DNA of 64,000 bases from Paenibacillus arenilitoris (GTDB lineage: Bacteria > Bacillota > Bacilli > Paenibacillales > Paenibacillaceae). The number at the start of each line of letters is the position of its first letter. Within the stretch, counting starts at the first letter, position 1. Shown here in pieces: positions 9,436 through 17,877 of the stretch. The notes beneath the pieces were generated by a model. That model was not told the origin of the DNA, searched no databases, and was given only the letters and a program-made list of their open reading frames with translations. Made by a program: the position numbers and the translations under genes. Location: positions 62,001 through 126,000 of the forward strand of contig NZ_JACXIY010000001.1 in NCBI RefSeq assembly GCF_014705655.1. Reading direction: 5' to 3'.

Positions 9436-10446
9436 ATGAAACGTCTATTGCAGATTAGTATCGTGCTATTATCTATCGTATTTATCGCTGCAGCTTGCGG
9501 CTCGCAAAATTCGGATAACGCCAGCAACGTTGCACCGGAAAAGTCCAATAACGTTGCGCCGGATAACACCGACGCGGCAGAGCCTATCCTTATTAAACAT
9601 CGAAAAGGCGAGACTAAGCTTGATAAGCCTGCCGAACGAGTCGTCGCCTTAGAGTGGATCTATTCAGAGGAATTAATCGCGCTGGGCATTCAGCCTGCAG
9701 GAAATGCGGACAACGCGGAATATTCCCTTTGGGTGACCGATGAAGCGGCGCTCGCGGACAGCGTTACGGACGTCGGCTTGCGCTGGGAGCCCAACCTGGA
9801 GACGATCGCGTCATTGAAGCCGGATCTGATTATCTCGAATACGGACAATAACGATGCGATTTACGATCAGCTTAACGCTATTGCACCCACGATCGAATTT
9901 GATCCTTATCCGGACGAAGGCGATGCCTATACGGGAATGGTCAATGATTTTAAAACGATTGCCGCAGCGGTAGGCAAATCGGAAGAAGCCGATAAGGTGC
10001 TTGCCGACCTTGACGCGCATTATGCGGCGGCTAAGGAAAAGCTTGCAGCAGCCGGCAAGGATAAATTCAATTATGTCATAACCCAAGCGTTCAGCAGCCA
10101 GAATGCGGCAACGTTGAGAATGTTTACGGATACCTCGACAGTCGTTCAAACGCTGAATCGGATCGGTTTGACCAGCGACTGGAAATCGGAAAAATTCGAG
10201 AAGTACGGTTTTACGGACGCCACCTTCGAATCATTGCCGGCCGTAAGCGACTCCAATTTCATATACATCGTTCAGGACAACGATAACGTATTCGGCGACT
10301 CGGCGAAGGATAACACGATTTGGAACGGATTAAATTTCGTTAAAGAAAACCGGACTTATGGCATAGGCGGAGACACATGGACCTTCGGCGGCCCTCTCTC
10401 CTCCAAAGTATTGGTTGACCGCGTTGTAGAAGCTATAACAAAATGA
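9436..10446 (+). CDS. Iron-siderophore ABC transporter substrate-binding lipoprotein
   Basis: The start at ATG 9436 follows GGGGGAAAC. Residues 1-21 form a lipoprotein signal peptide ending in the lipobox AAAC, so the protein is probably anchored outside the membrane. A low-complexity linker rich in N, A, P and D follows. The mature part has the pattern of type III (FecB/FhuD/FepB-like) binding proteins, for example RVVALEW near residue 70 and LKPDLII near 130. The stop overlaps the permease start by 4 bp (ATGA), so the two are translationally coupled. The Fur-like box upstream supports iron uptake; the actual siderophore is unknown. Confidence 0.88.
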   Translation: MKRLLQISIVLLSIVFIAAACGSQNSDNASNVAPEKSNNVAPDNTDAAEPILIKHRKGETKLDKPAERVVALEWIYSEELIALGIQPAGNADNAEYSLWVTDEAALADSVTDVGLRWEPNLETIASLKPDLIISNTDNNDAIYDQLNAIAPTIEFDPYPDEGDAYTGMVNDFKTIAAAVGKSEEADKVLADLDAHYAAAKEKLAAAGKDKFNYVITQAFSSQNAATLRMFTDTSTVVQTLNRIGLTSDWKSEKFEKYGFTDATFESLPAVSDSNFIYIVQDNDNVFGDSAKDNTIWNGLNFVKENRTYGIGGDTWTFGGPLSSKVLVDRVVEAITK

Positions 10447-12458
10447 GAGCTGTTCTTTTATTCGGGGGTGGCCTAGCCGCCCTCTTCCTACTGTTGATAG
10501 CCAGTCTGTGCTTCGGTGAAGCACAGGTCTCTTTCAAGGTCGTATTCGAAGCCCTGTTGCATCGTCAGGATATTCTCTCTCATCATGTCATATGGGATAT
10601 GCGCATGCCGCGCGCGATACTTGGATTGTTCTCCGGAGCAGGGCTTGCCGTAGCCGGGGTCTTGTTGCAGACCGTTACTAAAAACCCGCTAGCTTCGACA
10701 GATACGCTCGGCATTAATGCCGGCGCTTATTTTATGGTTGTTGCAGGAACGATTTATTTTCCGTCCCTGCTTCACCAAGCGCCGTTTCTGTTTGCCGCCG
10801 CGGGCGGAGGCTTGGCTGCGATGTGTGCCTACGTTCTCGGAGGGGGCCGCTCTTCAAGTCCGATTCGACTAGCTCTTGCCGGTATGATCGTTGCGATGGT
10901 GGTCGGTTCATTTACAAGCGCTCTGCATATATTCCACGCTACAGAAACGCAGTCGCTGTTTTTATGGGGCTCAGGATCGCTCGCCCAGCTCGACTGGAAA
11001 GGCGTTGCGTATGCTTGGCCTGGCGTCGGCGCCGTTATGATCATCGCTTTTCTTATGAGTAAGCAGTTCGATGTATTGAACTTGGATCCGTCCACGGCTG
11101 CATCATTAGGTCAAAAGGTTGATCTCGCTCGCTTCGCCGGATTAGCGCTTGCGGTGCTTGTTGCTTCCGTCGTCGTCAGCGTAGTCGGACCTATCGGATT
11201 TGTTGGTCTCGTGGCCCCGCACCTGGTACGCCTGAGCGGTGTGCGTAAGCATAGTTGGCTCATTCCCGCAACTGCCCTATGGGGGGCCATATTGCTCACA
11301 TTGGCCGATGTTCTTACGCGAATGGTCCGCAGCAGCATAGGCGAGATGCCCGTTGGCGCGATGATGGCGATCATCGGAGCGCCATGTCTAATCTGGCTCA
11401 TCCTTCGGAGAATGAAAGGGATATCGGGTTCCTACTCATCCTCATCCATCTCTATTGGTACAATTCGAGGTCGGATTCGGTTCCCGGTTGTCGCTTTCAT
11501 CATGCTGTGCTTGGTTGTCTCAATCATTCTTATCAGCATGACAATGGGCGGCACGCGCATTCCGTTAAGTCAGTTATTCATCGGATTAATCGGGTCCGAC
11601 AAAGCGGAATCCTATTCCTTCCTCTTGCATTTACGATTACCTCGTACCCTTGTTGCCGCAGGCGCAGGAATAGCGCTAAGCGTAAGCGGTGTTCTTATCC
11701 AGGCTTCCGTTCGTAATCCGTTAGCCGACTCGTCTATCCTGGGGGTGTCCTCGGGGGCCGGATTCGGGGCACTGCTTGTGCTCATTGCTTGGCCGCAAGT
11801 ATCGATCGTATTTCTTCCGATTGCTGCAATGGGCGGGGCTATAATCGCTGCAGCCGTCATATTCTTATTCGCATGGCGAAAGTCGCTGAATCCCTCGGTG
11901 CTGATTCTTCTGGGAATCGCGGCTTCGGCTATCGGCTCCGCAGGAATTCAAGCCTTAATCGTACTTGGCCCGTTATGGGGAAGCAGCAGCTACATATGGT
12001 TGACCGGCTCGACGTACAGCCGCACATGGGATCAATTTCTCATGATCTGTATATTTCTAGCCGTTCTTCTTCCCGTTGCATGGTGGCTCGGCCGCAGATT
12101 TGATTTACTCGCCTTCTCCGATGATAGCGCGATTGGATTCGGTTTGTCGGTGCGCAAAACCCGCTTCGCCGCGATGACGGTAGGCGTCCTTCTCTCAGCC
12201 GGTGCAGTAGCCGTTGTAGGAACCGTAGGCTTTCTCGGTTTAATCGTCCCTCATATGATTAGAAGCTTAATCGGACATAACACGCGGCAATCCATCGTAT
12301 TATCGAGCTTACTCGGGGCTCTCCTTCTTGTATTGGCCGACGCCATCGGTCGAACGATACTTGCCCCGGTCGAAATTCCATCCGGCCTGTTCATTACATT
12401 GATCGGTGCGCCTTATTTTCTATTTTTAATGTTCCGGTCCCACAATAGGAAGCTATAG
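10443..12458 (+). CDS. Fused double FecCD-type iron-siderophore permease
   Basis: At 671 residues this is twice the usual FecC/FecD size. The two halves (about 1-325 and 340-671) are each a complete FecCD permease. Both carry the characteristic N-terminal run (MRMPRAILGLFSGAGLAVAG and LRLPRTLVAAGAGIALSVSG) and the late GPIGFVGLVAPH / GTVGFLGLIVPH motif that contacts the ATPase. The fused layout is like E. coli FhuB, whereas many Firmicutes use two separate permeases. The gene overlaps the binding protein by 4 bp. No ATPase gene follows: the next gene, 18 bp away, points the other way, so the ATPase must be supplied from elsewhere. Confidence 0.9.
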   Translation: MRAVLLFGGGLAALFLLLIASLCFGEAQVSFKVVFEALLHRQDILSHHVIWDMRMPRAILGLFSGAGLAVAGVLLQTVTKNPLASTDTLGINAGAYFMVVAGTIYFPSLLHQAPFLFAAAGGGLAAMCAYVLGGGRSSSPIRLALAGMIVAMVVGSFTSALHIFHATETQSLFLWGSGSLAQLDWKGVAYAWPGVGAVMIIAFLMSKQFDVLNLDPSTAASLGQKVDLARFAGLALAVLVASVVVSVVGPIGFVGLVAPHLVRLSGVRKHSWLIPATALWGAILLTLADVLTRMVRSSIGEMPVGAMMAIIGAPCLIWLILRRMKGISGSYSSSSISIGTIRGRIRFPVVAFIMLCLVVSIILISMTMGGTRIPLSQLFIGLIGSDKAESYSFLLHLRLPRTLVAAGAGIALSVSGVLIQASVRNPLADSSILGVSSGAGFGALLVLIAWPQVSIVFLPIAAMGGAIIAAAVIFLFAWRKSLNPSVLILLGIAASAIGSAGIQALIVLGPLWGSSSYIWLTGSTYSRTWDQFLMICIFLAVLLPVAWWLGRRFDLLAFSDDSAIGFGLSVRKTRFAAMTVGVLLSAGAVAVVGTVGFLGLIVPHMIRSLIGHNTRQSIVLSSLLGALLLVLADAIGRTILAPVEIPSGLFITLIGAPYFLFLMFRSHNRKL

Positions 12459-12476
12459 AAGTTGCTCGAAAGTTTC

Positions 12477-13085
12477 TCACCGAGATCGCGGTCCCGCTAC
12501 GATCCGCATGAGCATATCCGCATTCGGCAATGGATGATCGTCATCGAGCGGCATGTTAAGCGTAATCAATGCGGACAGCATGGTCAAAAAAGCGGAGATG
12601 AGCCGGCGGGTGTCGTCTTGCGCAAAATCCCCAATCCGCTGCCCTTCCTCGAACAAAGGAAGTAGCTGTTCAATATAGCGCTTCACGGAAAATTGATGCA
12701 GCAGCTGTTTGGCTTCAGCCGGCACGTCTTCGTCCGTATTGGCGTGCTGAATCAGCTTGAACGGATATTGCGTGCTTTTATCCTCCAGAATGGTTGCGGT
12801 AAAGGCGCGAAGCTTGTCATATGGGGAACCGGGGAGATCGTGGATCATCGCGATCTCCCGAGTCGTATCCTGGGCAACTTGCCGGATCAGGGTGACGAAC
12901 AGCTCTTCCTTCGATTCGAAAAAACGGTAGAGCTGGCCCGCGCTCAGTTTGGCTTCGTCCGCGATCATGCTCATCTTGGCTCCGCGCAAGCCGCGGACGG
13001 CAAATACCTTTAACGCGGCTTCTAGAATTTGCCGTCTTCGAGCTTCTTGCCGTTTCATCAACTGTTCTTCGGATAATGGCGACAC
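12477..13085 (-). CDS. TetR-family transcriptional repressor
   Basis: The protein has 202 residues and starts at GTG 13085 with AAGGAG about 10 nt upstream. Residues about 15-60 form the TetR helix-turn-helix (ILEAALKVFAVRG ... AGQLYRFFESKEELF). The C-terminal ligand domain is not diagnostic. It lies 38 bp downstream of the FAD oxidoreductase gene on the same strand, so the two probably share the promoter near 14700. The perfect palindrome at that promoter is its likely operator, which gives autoregulation. The inducer is unknown. Confidence 0.88.
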   Translation of the reverse strand: MSPLSEEQLMKRQEARRRQILEAALKVFAVRGLRGAKMSMIADEAKLSAGQLYRFFESKEELFVTLIRQVAQDTTREIAMIHDLPGSPYDKLRAFTATILEDKSTQYPFKLIQHANTDEDVPAEAKQLLHQFSVKRYIEQLLPLFEEGQRIGDFAQDDTRRLISAFLTMLSALITLNMPLDDDHPLPNADMLMRIVAGPRSR

Positions 13086-13123
13086 CGGCTAGGCACTCCT
13101 TTTTCTCGTTAATTGCTACAGAA

Positions 13124-14602
13124 TTATGACGATGACATAAGTTGGTCTATGCTTTCGAAGGATGCTCGCTTAAATGAAGGGATCGTGAGCGACAGTCGTT
13201 CATCCAGCGGCCGATCCGACTCCTCGATCCATCGGTCCAACCATCGCTTAGCTTCGCCGGAACCGCCTGCAGCCAGCAAGGATGTGATCCTATCCGCATT
13301 GAACAATTCCCAAGGGGATAAGAACAAGGAGTTGACGAGCCAATATAATCCGTATACGTCGTAATTGGCATGCTCCGTAGACCACTTAAGGACATGCTCG
13401 AAATAGTGCTGCGCGAACGCCAAGCCTTGAATCGGCCGCGTACCGACATGCTCCACGCCTTCCCACCGCAGGTCGGATACGACATTTAACCACCAGGCCG
13501 CCTCGATGCTATCCTGCATCCGCTGAAGAACATCGAGCTCGAAGCCCGGTTTGGGGTGATTCAACTGACGATGAAGACATGCTTCAAGAATTTCCGCTTC
13601 AATCGCCGCGAGCGTCATTCCTTGACCATACACAGGATCAAGCTGGCAGAAGGCGTCCCCCATGACCAGCAGTCCGGACGGCCATTGCCGCATCTGTTCA
13701 AAACGGTACCTGAACAGCTCCGGTACCCGAAAGCCGCGCGGTTGCCCGATCGGTTCCAAGCCTTTGATGGCTTCATTCAATAAAGGGTTCTCTAACTGTC
13801 TCACTTCTTGTTCGAATAACGCCGGATCGGTGGAGGGATACCGGCCATTCAAGTTCCAGAGTACCATTTCCGCAGTGTCTTTTTCAATGATCGAAAAAGC
13901 GCCCGCGTGCGTCGACGTAAGAGGGTTGCCTTCCATGCGAATCGCATCCAGCTGTTGCTTGCGCCCGGCAGGGATGCGATAACGTCGGGTGCTGTAACCC
14001 AGAGAGAGCTTTAATCGCTCTGGCTGCGGCACTTCGTACCCGAGCTCGGAGAGCCATTGAACGGTTTTGGAGAATCGGCCGCTGGCGTCGATGATCAGGT
14101 CTGCCGTCATCGTGAACGGCTGACGTTCGCCCGAAGTACGCTCCCGGATGACGATGCCGGTTACCCGAGAACGATCCTCGGACGTTTGGAGGCGAATCGC
14201 TTCATTCATTCCAACCAAACGAACATTTTCGATCTTCCGTATATAGCTGCGTATGACCCATTCGAACAGGGCTCGGCTGAATGAAGCGTCGTGATTTTGT
14301 TCGACTGCGATCATCCGGCCGTAAGGACTGATGAGATGCGTGGTTTGCCCGCGCGCGGGGTGAGCTCCGTGTTTGATTAATGCATCGATAAATCCGGGAA
14401 ATAAACGGTTTAGAATCAAACGGCTGCGAGGCGTAAAACGGTGAGGCTGGAATGCCTGAGGCGTTCCGGCCCGGTTATCGGGTTCCTGAGGAAAAGCGTC
14501 CCGGTCCACGATGACAACCTCGCCAAAAAATCCAGACAGTACCTTCGCAGCCAGCAGTCCGGCGATACCTCCGCCGACAATAACAGCGCGTTCCGTGTTC
14601 AT
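13124..14602 (-). CDS. FAD-dependent monooxygenase/epoxidase-like oxidoreductase
   Basis: I start it at ATG 14602, which has AGGAGGAA just upstream; the open frame extends 30 codons further but without a ribosome binding site and into the operator. The 492-residue product begins with the dinucleotide fold VIVGGGIAGLLAAKVL and has the second FAD motif MGDAFCQLDPVYGQGM near residue 320, as in class A flavoprotein hydroxylases and LasC-like epoxidases. No membrane segment or signal is seen. Co-transcription with a TetR repressor suggests oxidation of a small hydrophobic compound, perhaps detoxification; the substrate cannot be inferred. Confidence 0.82.
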   Translation of the reverse strand: MNTERAVIVGGGIAGLLAAKVLSGFFGEVVIVDRDAFPQEPDNRAGTPQAFQPHRFTPRSRLILNRLFPGFIDALIKHGAHPARGQTTHLISPYGRMIAVEQNHDASFSRALFEWVIRSYIRKIENVRLVGMNEAIRLQTSEDRSRVTGIVIRERTSGERQPFTMTADLIIDASGRFSKTVQWLSELGYEVPQPERLKLSLGYSTRRYRIPAGRKQQLDAIRMEGNPLTSTHAGAFSIIEKDTAEMVLWNLNGRYPSTDPALFEQEVRQLENPLLNEAIKGLEPIGQPRGFRVPELFRYRFEQMRQWPSGLLVMGDAFCQLDPVYGQGMTLAAIEAEILEACLHRQLNHPKPGFELDVLQRMQDSIEAAWWLNVVSDLRWEGVEHVGTRPIQGLAFAQHYFEHVLKWSTEHANYDVYGLYWLVNSLFLSPWELFNADRITSLLAAGGSGEAKRWLDRWIEESDRPLDERLSLTIPSFKRASFESIDQLMSSS

Positions 14603-14676
14603 AAAGTTATTCCTCCTAATTAAATATTGAGTTACCCAAGCTGACTTAAAAACGGCTGACGAGCATTCAAATTTTG

Positions 14677-14725
14677 AGAATGAACGGTTCATTCTTAAAA
14701 TAAGTCATTCGTTCCGACTTGTCAA
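14677..14725 (-). promoter_or_regulatory. Promoter with palindromic TetR operator
   Basis: Read leftward, TTGACA (14725-14720) and TATTTT (14702-14697) are spaced by exactly 17 bp. Immediately after the -10 box lies the perfect 9-1-9 palindrome AGAATGAACGGTTCATTCT at 14677-14695, covering the expected transcription start. This is the layout expected of a TetR-type repressor that controls the oxidoreductase-TetR operon. Confidence 0.78.
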
Positions 14726-14813
14726 TCCATTTTAGGTCCCTCGGTTTCGTCCTTTTGTTCCTTTTGTAAGTCAATGCTTGGCTAAACCGGATAAGCAGGG
14801 ATGGTGTATGAAT

Positions 14814-14842
14814 TTGTCGAATGTTAGTGGAGCTTATACAAT
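14814..14842 (+). promoter_or_regulatory. Putative promoter of glycan operon 1
   Basis: TTGTCG at 14814 and TACAAT at 14837 are spaced by 17 bp, about 32 bp before the kinase start. It is the best sigma-A-like match in this short intergenic stretch. Confidence 0.5.
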
Positions 14843-14873
14843 GGGGATAGCATAGCAGAAGGAGTAGTACGGG

Positions 14874-16640
14874 ATGGGGTTCATTAGGCTAATTGTAAAT
14901 TATGTTCAGCAAGCTACGATTAAGAAGAGAATCATGTTTGTTTTCGCTACGGCTACATTGGTTCCTTTTATTTGCGTCGCGATCATTTCCTACCACACCA
15001 TGTCGAACATTTTATCCGGCAATCTGGAGAGCAGCGTTCGCAGTAATTTGAAGCAAGTGGAATTATCGTTCGAAGGAACGATCAGCAATTTGAATCACGT
15101 TACGCAGCAGCTTGCCTTTCAGGGGAGTATCGGCAAGAAGGTGGATACGCTTCTATTCTCTGCAGATCCATTCGAAAGAAGGGTTCTAATGGAGGAGATT
15201 CATACGGAACTCAACCTGATCTCCTTCACGAATCCTACGATTGGCCTCGTCATGTATTATTCGAAGGAGGACGGCTCCTTCATGTTTAATAATACGATCG
15301 TCAAAGAAGGCTTTGAGATCGATGAATTGCCGCTGCTTGCCGAATACTTTAGAATCTCCTATTTTGGTCCGCATATCAGCAATGAACGTTACAATGACGA
15401 ATTTGTCATTTCCGCGCTCCGTAAGATGGACTTTTCAGGGGAACACGATGTGGTATACGTATATGTCGAGTCGGGCTTTGAAACGTCTCAAAATATTTTT
15501 GAAAATAAACTGGGGAATTACGCCTCTTATCTGATCCTGGATAATGACAAGAGGATCGCTTATAGCGACATGGCCTCGGATTTTCCAATTAACCATTACT
15601 TTGATGATTCCGACGGCGTTGATAATTCGGGTTTGCAGAATGGCTATTATTGGTTTAAGAGCACGAGCAATCAAGGCTGGAGCATCGTTTCGCTCATTCC
15701 CAAAGACGAGTACAACAAGGAGAAAAATCGCTGGGTTATCCAAATGATCTATTTATCCGTCTTATTCCTCGCGATCACTTTATTTGTTGCGTGGCTGTTA
15801 TGGAAAATGGTGTATGTGCCGCTGCAGCAATTTAACCAGGGCATTAAATCGATCACGCAAAAAAACACGCCGCCGCTCGACACTCTCCCAACGAAGATTC
15901 CGGAGTTTGATTTTCTGATCAAACAATTGCAAAATATGAAAGAACAAATTTCCGAACTCATTAACGAGGTGGAGGTAAAAGAGAAACGAAGGGCGGATTT
16001 GGAGGTCGAGAAGCTGCTTTACCAGATCAACCCCCACTTTTTGATGAATACGCTCGACACCGCGCATTGGCTGGCCGCCATGAACGGGAATAAGGAATTG
16101 GATAAATTGATTTTATCCCTGAATAAGCTTTTGTATTATAATTTGGGCAAAAGAGGGCAAGCCTCAACGATCCGCGAAGAGATCGATTCGATCAAGCAGT
16201 ATTTGACTTTGCAAAAAATCCGATACGATTTCGCGTTCGACGTCAGAATACGAGTGGACGACGATGTACTTGATATCGCGATTCCGCGTTTTATTTTGCA
16301 GCCGATTTTGGAGAACGCCCTCTATCACGGACTGGATGACGAGGGCTATATTCAGGTGGATGTGGTGAATGTCGATGGACAGATCGTTATTTCCGTTCAT
16401 GATAACGGAGCGGGCATTTCCGAAGAGGAGATCGAGAAATTGCTGAATCAACAGCCAGTCGAACAACAAAGGGCCGGAATGGGCATCGGCTTGAATTATG
16501 TCAAACGAATGGTTGATAACCGATATGGAGATCAAGCGAGTCTGGAAATCGAAAGCGAATTGGGCATAGGAACGACCGTTTATTTGAAATTGCCGAATAC
16601 GGAGGTGTTGAAGCTTGATCAAAGTATTGATCGTGGATGA
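14874..16640 (+). CDS. YesM-type sensor histidine kinase, glycan operon 1
   Basis: ATG 14874 follows AGAAGGAG. The 588-residue protein has a membrane segment near residues 18-40, a large extracellular sensor region (about 41-285), a second membrane segment near 287-310, a HAMP-like linker, and a His_kinase (PF06580-type) domain with the phosphoacceptor H388 in QINPHFLMNTLD. The ATPase domain has the N box ILENALYHGL, DNGAGIS and GMGIGLNYVKRM. Its end overlaps the response-regulator gene by 26 bp. In this family the extracellular domain senses an oligosaccharide or a loaded binding protein; here this is inferred from the neighbouring importer. Confidence 0.92.
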   Translation: MGFIRLIVNYVQQATIKKRIMFVFATATLVPFICVAIISYHTMSNILSGNLESSVRSNLKQVELSFEGTISNLNHVTQQLAFQGSIGKKVDTLLFSADPFERRVLMEEIHTELNLISFTNPTIGLVMYYSKEDGSFMFNNTIVKEGFEIDELPLLAEYFRISYFGPHISNERYNDEFVISALRKMDFSGEHDVVYVYVESGFETSQNIFENKLGNYASYLILDNDKRIAYSDMASDFPINHYFDDSDGVDNSGLQNGYYWFKSTSNQGWSIVSLIPKDEYNKEKNRWVIQMIYLSVLFLAITLFVAWLLWKMVYVPLQQFNQGIKSITQKNTPPLDTLPTKIPEFDFLIKQLQNMKEQISELINEVEVKEKRRADLEVEKLLYQINPHFLMNTLDTAHWLAAMNGNKELDKLILSLNKLLYYNLGKRGQASTIREEIDSIKQYLTLQKIRYDFAFDVRIRVDDDVLDIAIPRFILQPILENALYHGLDDEGYIQVDVVNVDGQIVISVHDNGAGISEEEIEKLLNQQPVEQQRAGMGIGLNYVKRMVDNRYGDQASLEIESELGIGTTVYLKLPNTEVLKLDQSIDRG

Positions 16641-17733
16641 CGATAACCTGGTGAGAAAAGGACTTATGTCGATTCTCCCATGGGAGCAATATAACATGGA
16701 GGTCGTCGGCGAAGCCAAAAATGGAGAAAAGGCGCTTGCGTTTCTAGCCTCTAATCAAGTAGATCTATTACTCACCGATCTGGCGATGCCCGTTATGTCG
16801 GGCATGGAGCTGATGCGCATCGTTCGGAAACAATATCCGCATATTTTTATTGTCGTACTCACGCTTCACCAGGACTTTGAATACATTCAAGAGTGCCTGA
16901 GACTCGGCGCCATTGATTATATAGCCAAAGTGGAAATGGAACAGGAGAACTTTGGAGAAGTGATGCTGAGAGTGAAAGCGAGGATTATGGAAGAACAATT
17001 GAAGAACGGGTCTTCCTTTGAATCGGGCGAAGTCAGGAGCAAAGAGGCGGCGATGTTCTATGATGTAACGACGGAGACGTCTCTTCATTCCATCAACGAG
17101 AATATGCTTTCCGAATTGAAAAAGCGCGGACAAGCTTTAGGCTGGGTTCATCGGGCGTCCGAGTTTGAACGATTCCTGGAGGATCTGCAAAACATGCAAT
17201 TGCCCCCCGCTAAACTTACGTCGTTCCTGCATTCGCAGCTGATGGCATGGGATCGAGTCTATGCATCCGTAACCGAAAAGCAAATCGAACCGCCTGACAA
17301 GTTCCATTCCTGGCTCGAAGTGAAGGAGTGGCTGTACGGGGTTAGAGAGCTATTGGTTGACGCTATCGGAAAGGCCCAATATTCGGAGGAGGTTAAAGAC
17401 TGTATCGCGAGAGCGGTGCAGGCGATGCACGATGAATTAGCCGGTTCGGTCCATGCCTCGGAAATGGCCAAGAGGGTGAATATGAGCCGGAGCTATTTCA
17501 GTCAGTGCTTTAAGGATCTGATCGGCATGACCTTCAATGAGTATTTGCGCCATATTCGTATGGAGAAAGCGAAGGATTATTTGCAATATACGCAAAAGAC
17601 CATTCAGTGGATAACGGAAAATACGGGATATACCGATCAGAAATATTTCAGCCGCGTTTTTCATGAGAAAACGGGTATGCTTCCCAGCGAATATCGGCAA
17701 GCGACCCAGTCGGTGGTACGATTGTCCGAATAG
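16615..17733 (+). CDS. AraC-type response regulator, partner of the kinase at 14874
   Basis: The start is TTG 16615 with GGAGGTG upstream, inside the end of the kinase gene. The 372-residue product has a receiver domain (about 1-120) with acidic pocket DDD 8-10 and phosphoacceptor D55 in LLLTDLAMP. It ends in a double helix-turn-helix of the AraC/XylS type (about 265-365, MAKRVNMSRSYFSQCFKDL ... YTDQKYFSRVFHEKTG). The middle linker is shorter than in the two other regulators in this window. It presumably activates the transport and GH43 genes downstream. Confidence 0.92.
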   Translation: MIKVLIVDDDNLVRKGLMSILPWEQYNMEVVGEAKNGEKALAFLASNQVDLLLTDLAMPVMSGMELMRIVRKQYPHIFIVVLTLHQDFEYIQECLRLGAIDYIAKVEMEQENFGEVMLRVKARIMEEQLKNGSSFESGEVRSKEAAMFYDVTTETSLHSINENMLSELKKRGQALGWVHRASEFERFLEDLQNMQLPPAKLTSFLHSQLMAWDRVYASVTEKQIEPPDKFHSWLEVKEWLYGVRELLVDAIGKAQYSEEVKDCIARAVQAMHDELAGSVHASEMAKRVNMSRSYFSQCFKDLIGMTFNEYLRHIRMEKAKDYLQYTQKTIQWITENTGYTDQKYFSRVFHEKTGMLPSEYRQATQSVVRLSE

Positions 17734-17827
17734 CTGGGGGACAATTGTCTAAAACCGCTGTCGAAATATCCCTCATATCACCACCCAAACTGGCAACCGC
17801 GTTCTCTCACGAAGGCGGCTGCTAGCA

Positions 17828-17836
17828 TGTTATACT
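17828..17836 (+). promoter_or_regulatory. Putative extended -10 promoter before the binding-protein gene
   Basis: TGTTATACT is an extended -10 element about 40 bp before the start at 17878. The region 17-18 bp upstream has no good -35 box, as expected for an activator-dependent promoter of the AraC-type regulator. Confidence 0.4.
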
Positions 17837-17877
17837 TGAGACCACGAGGCCAAATTAGCGAAAGCAGGGAACGTTGA

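Noticed and set aside
17744..17780. Possible operator of the operon 1 regulator (TGTCTAAAA and TGTCGAAAT)
   Set aside because: The two units are 13 bp apart, not near 10 or 21, and do not recur elsewhere in the window, so chance is likely.
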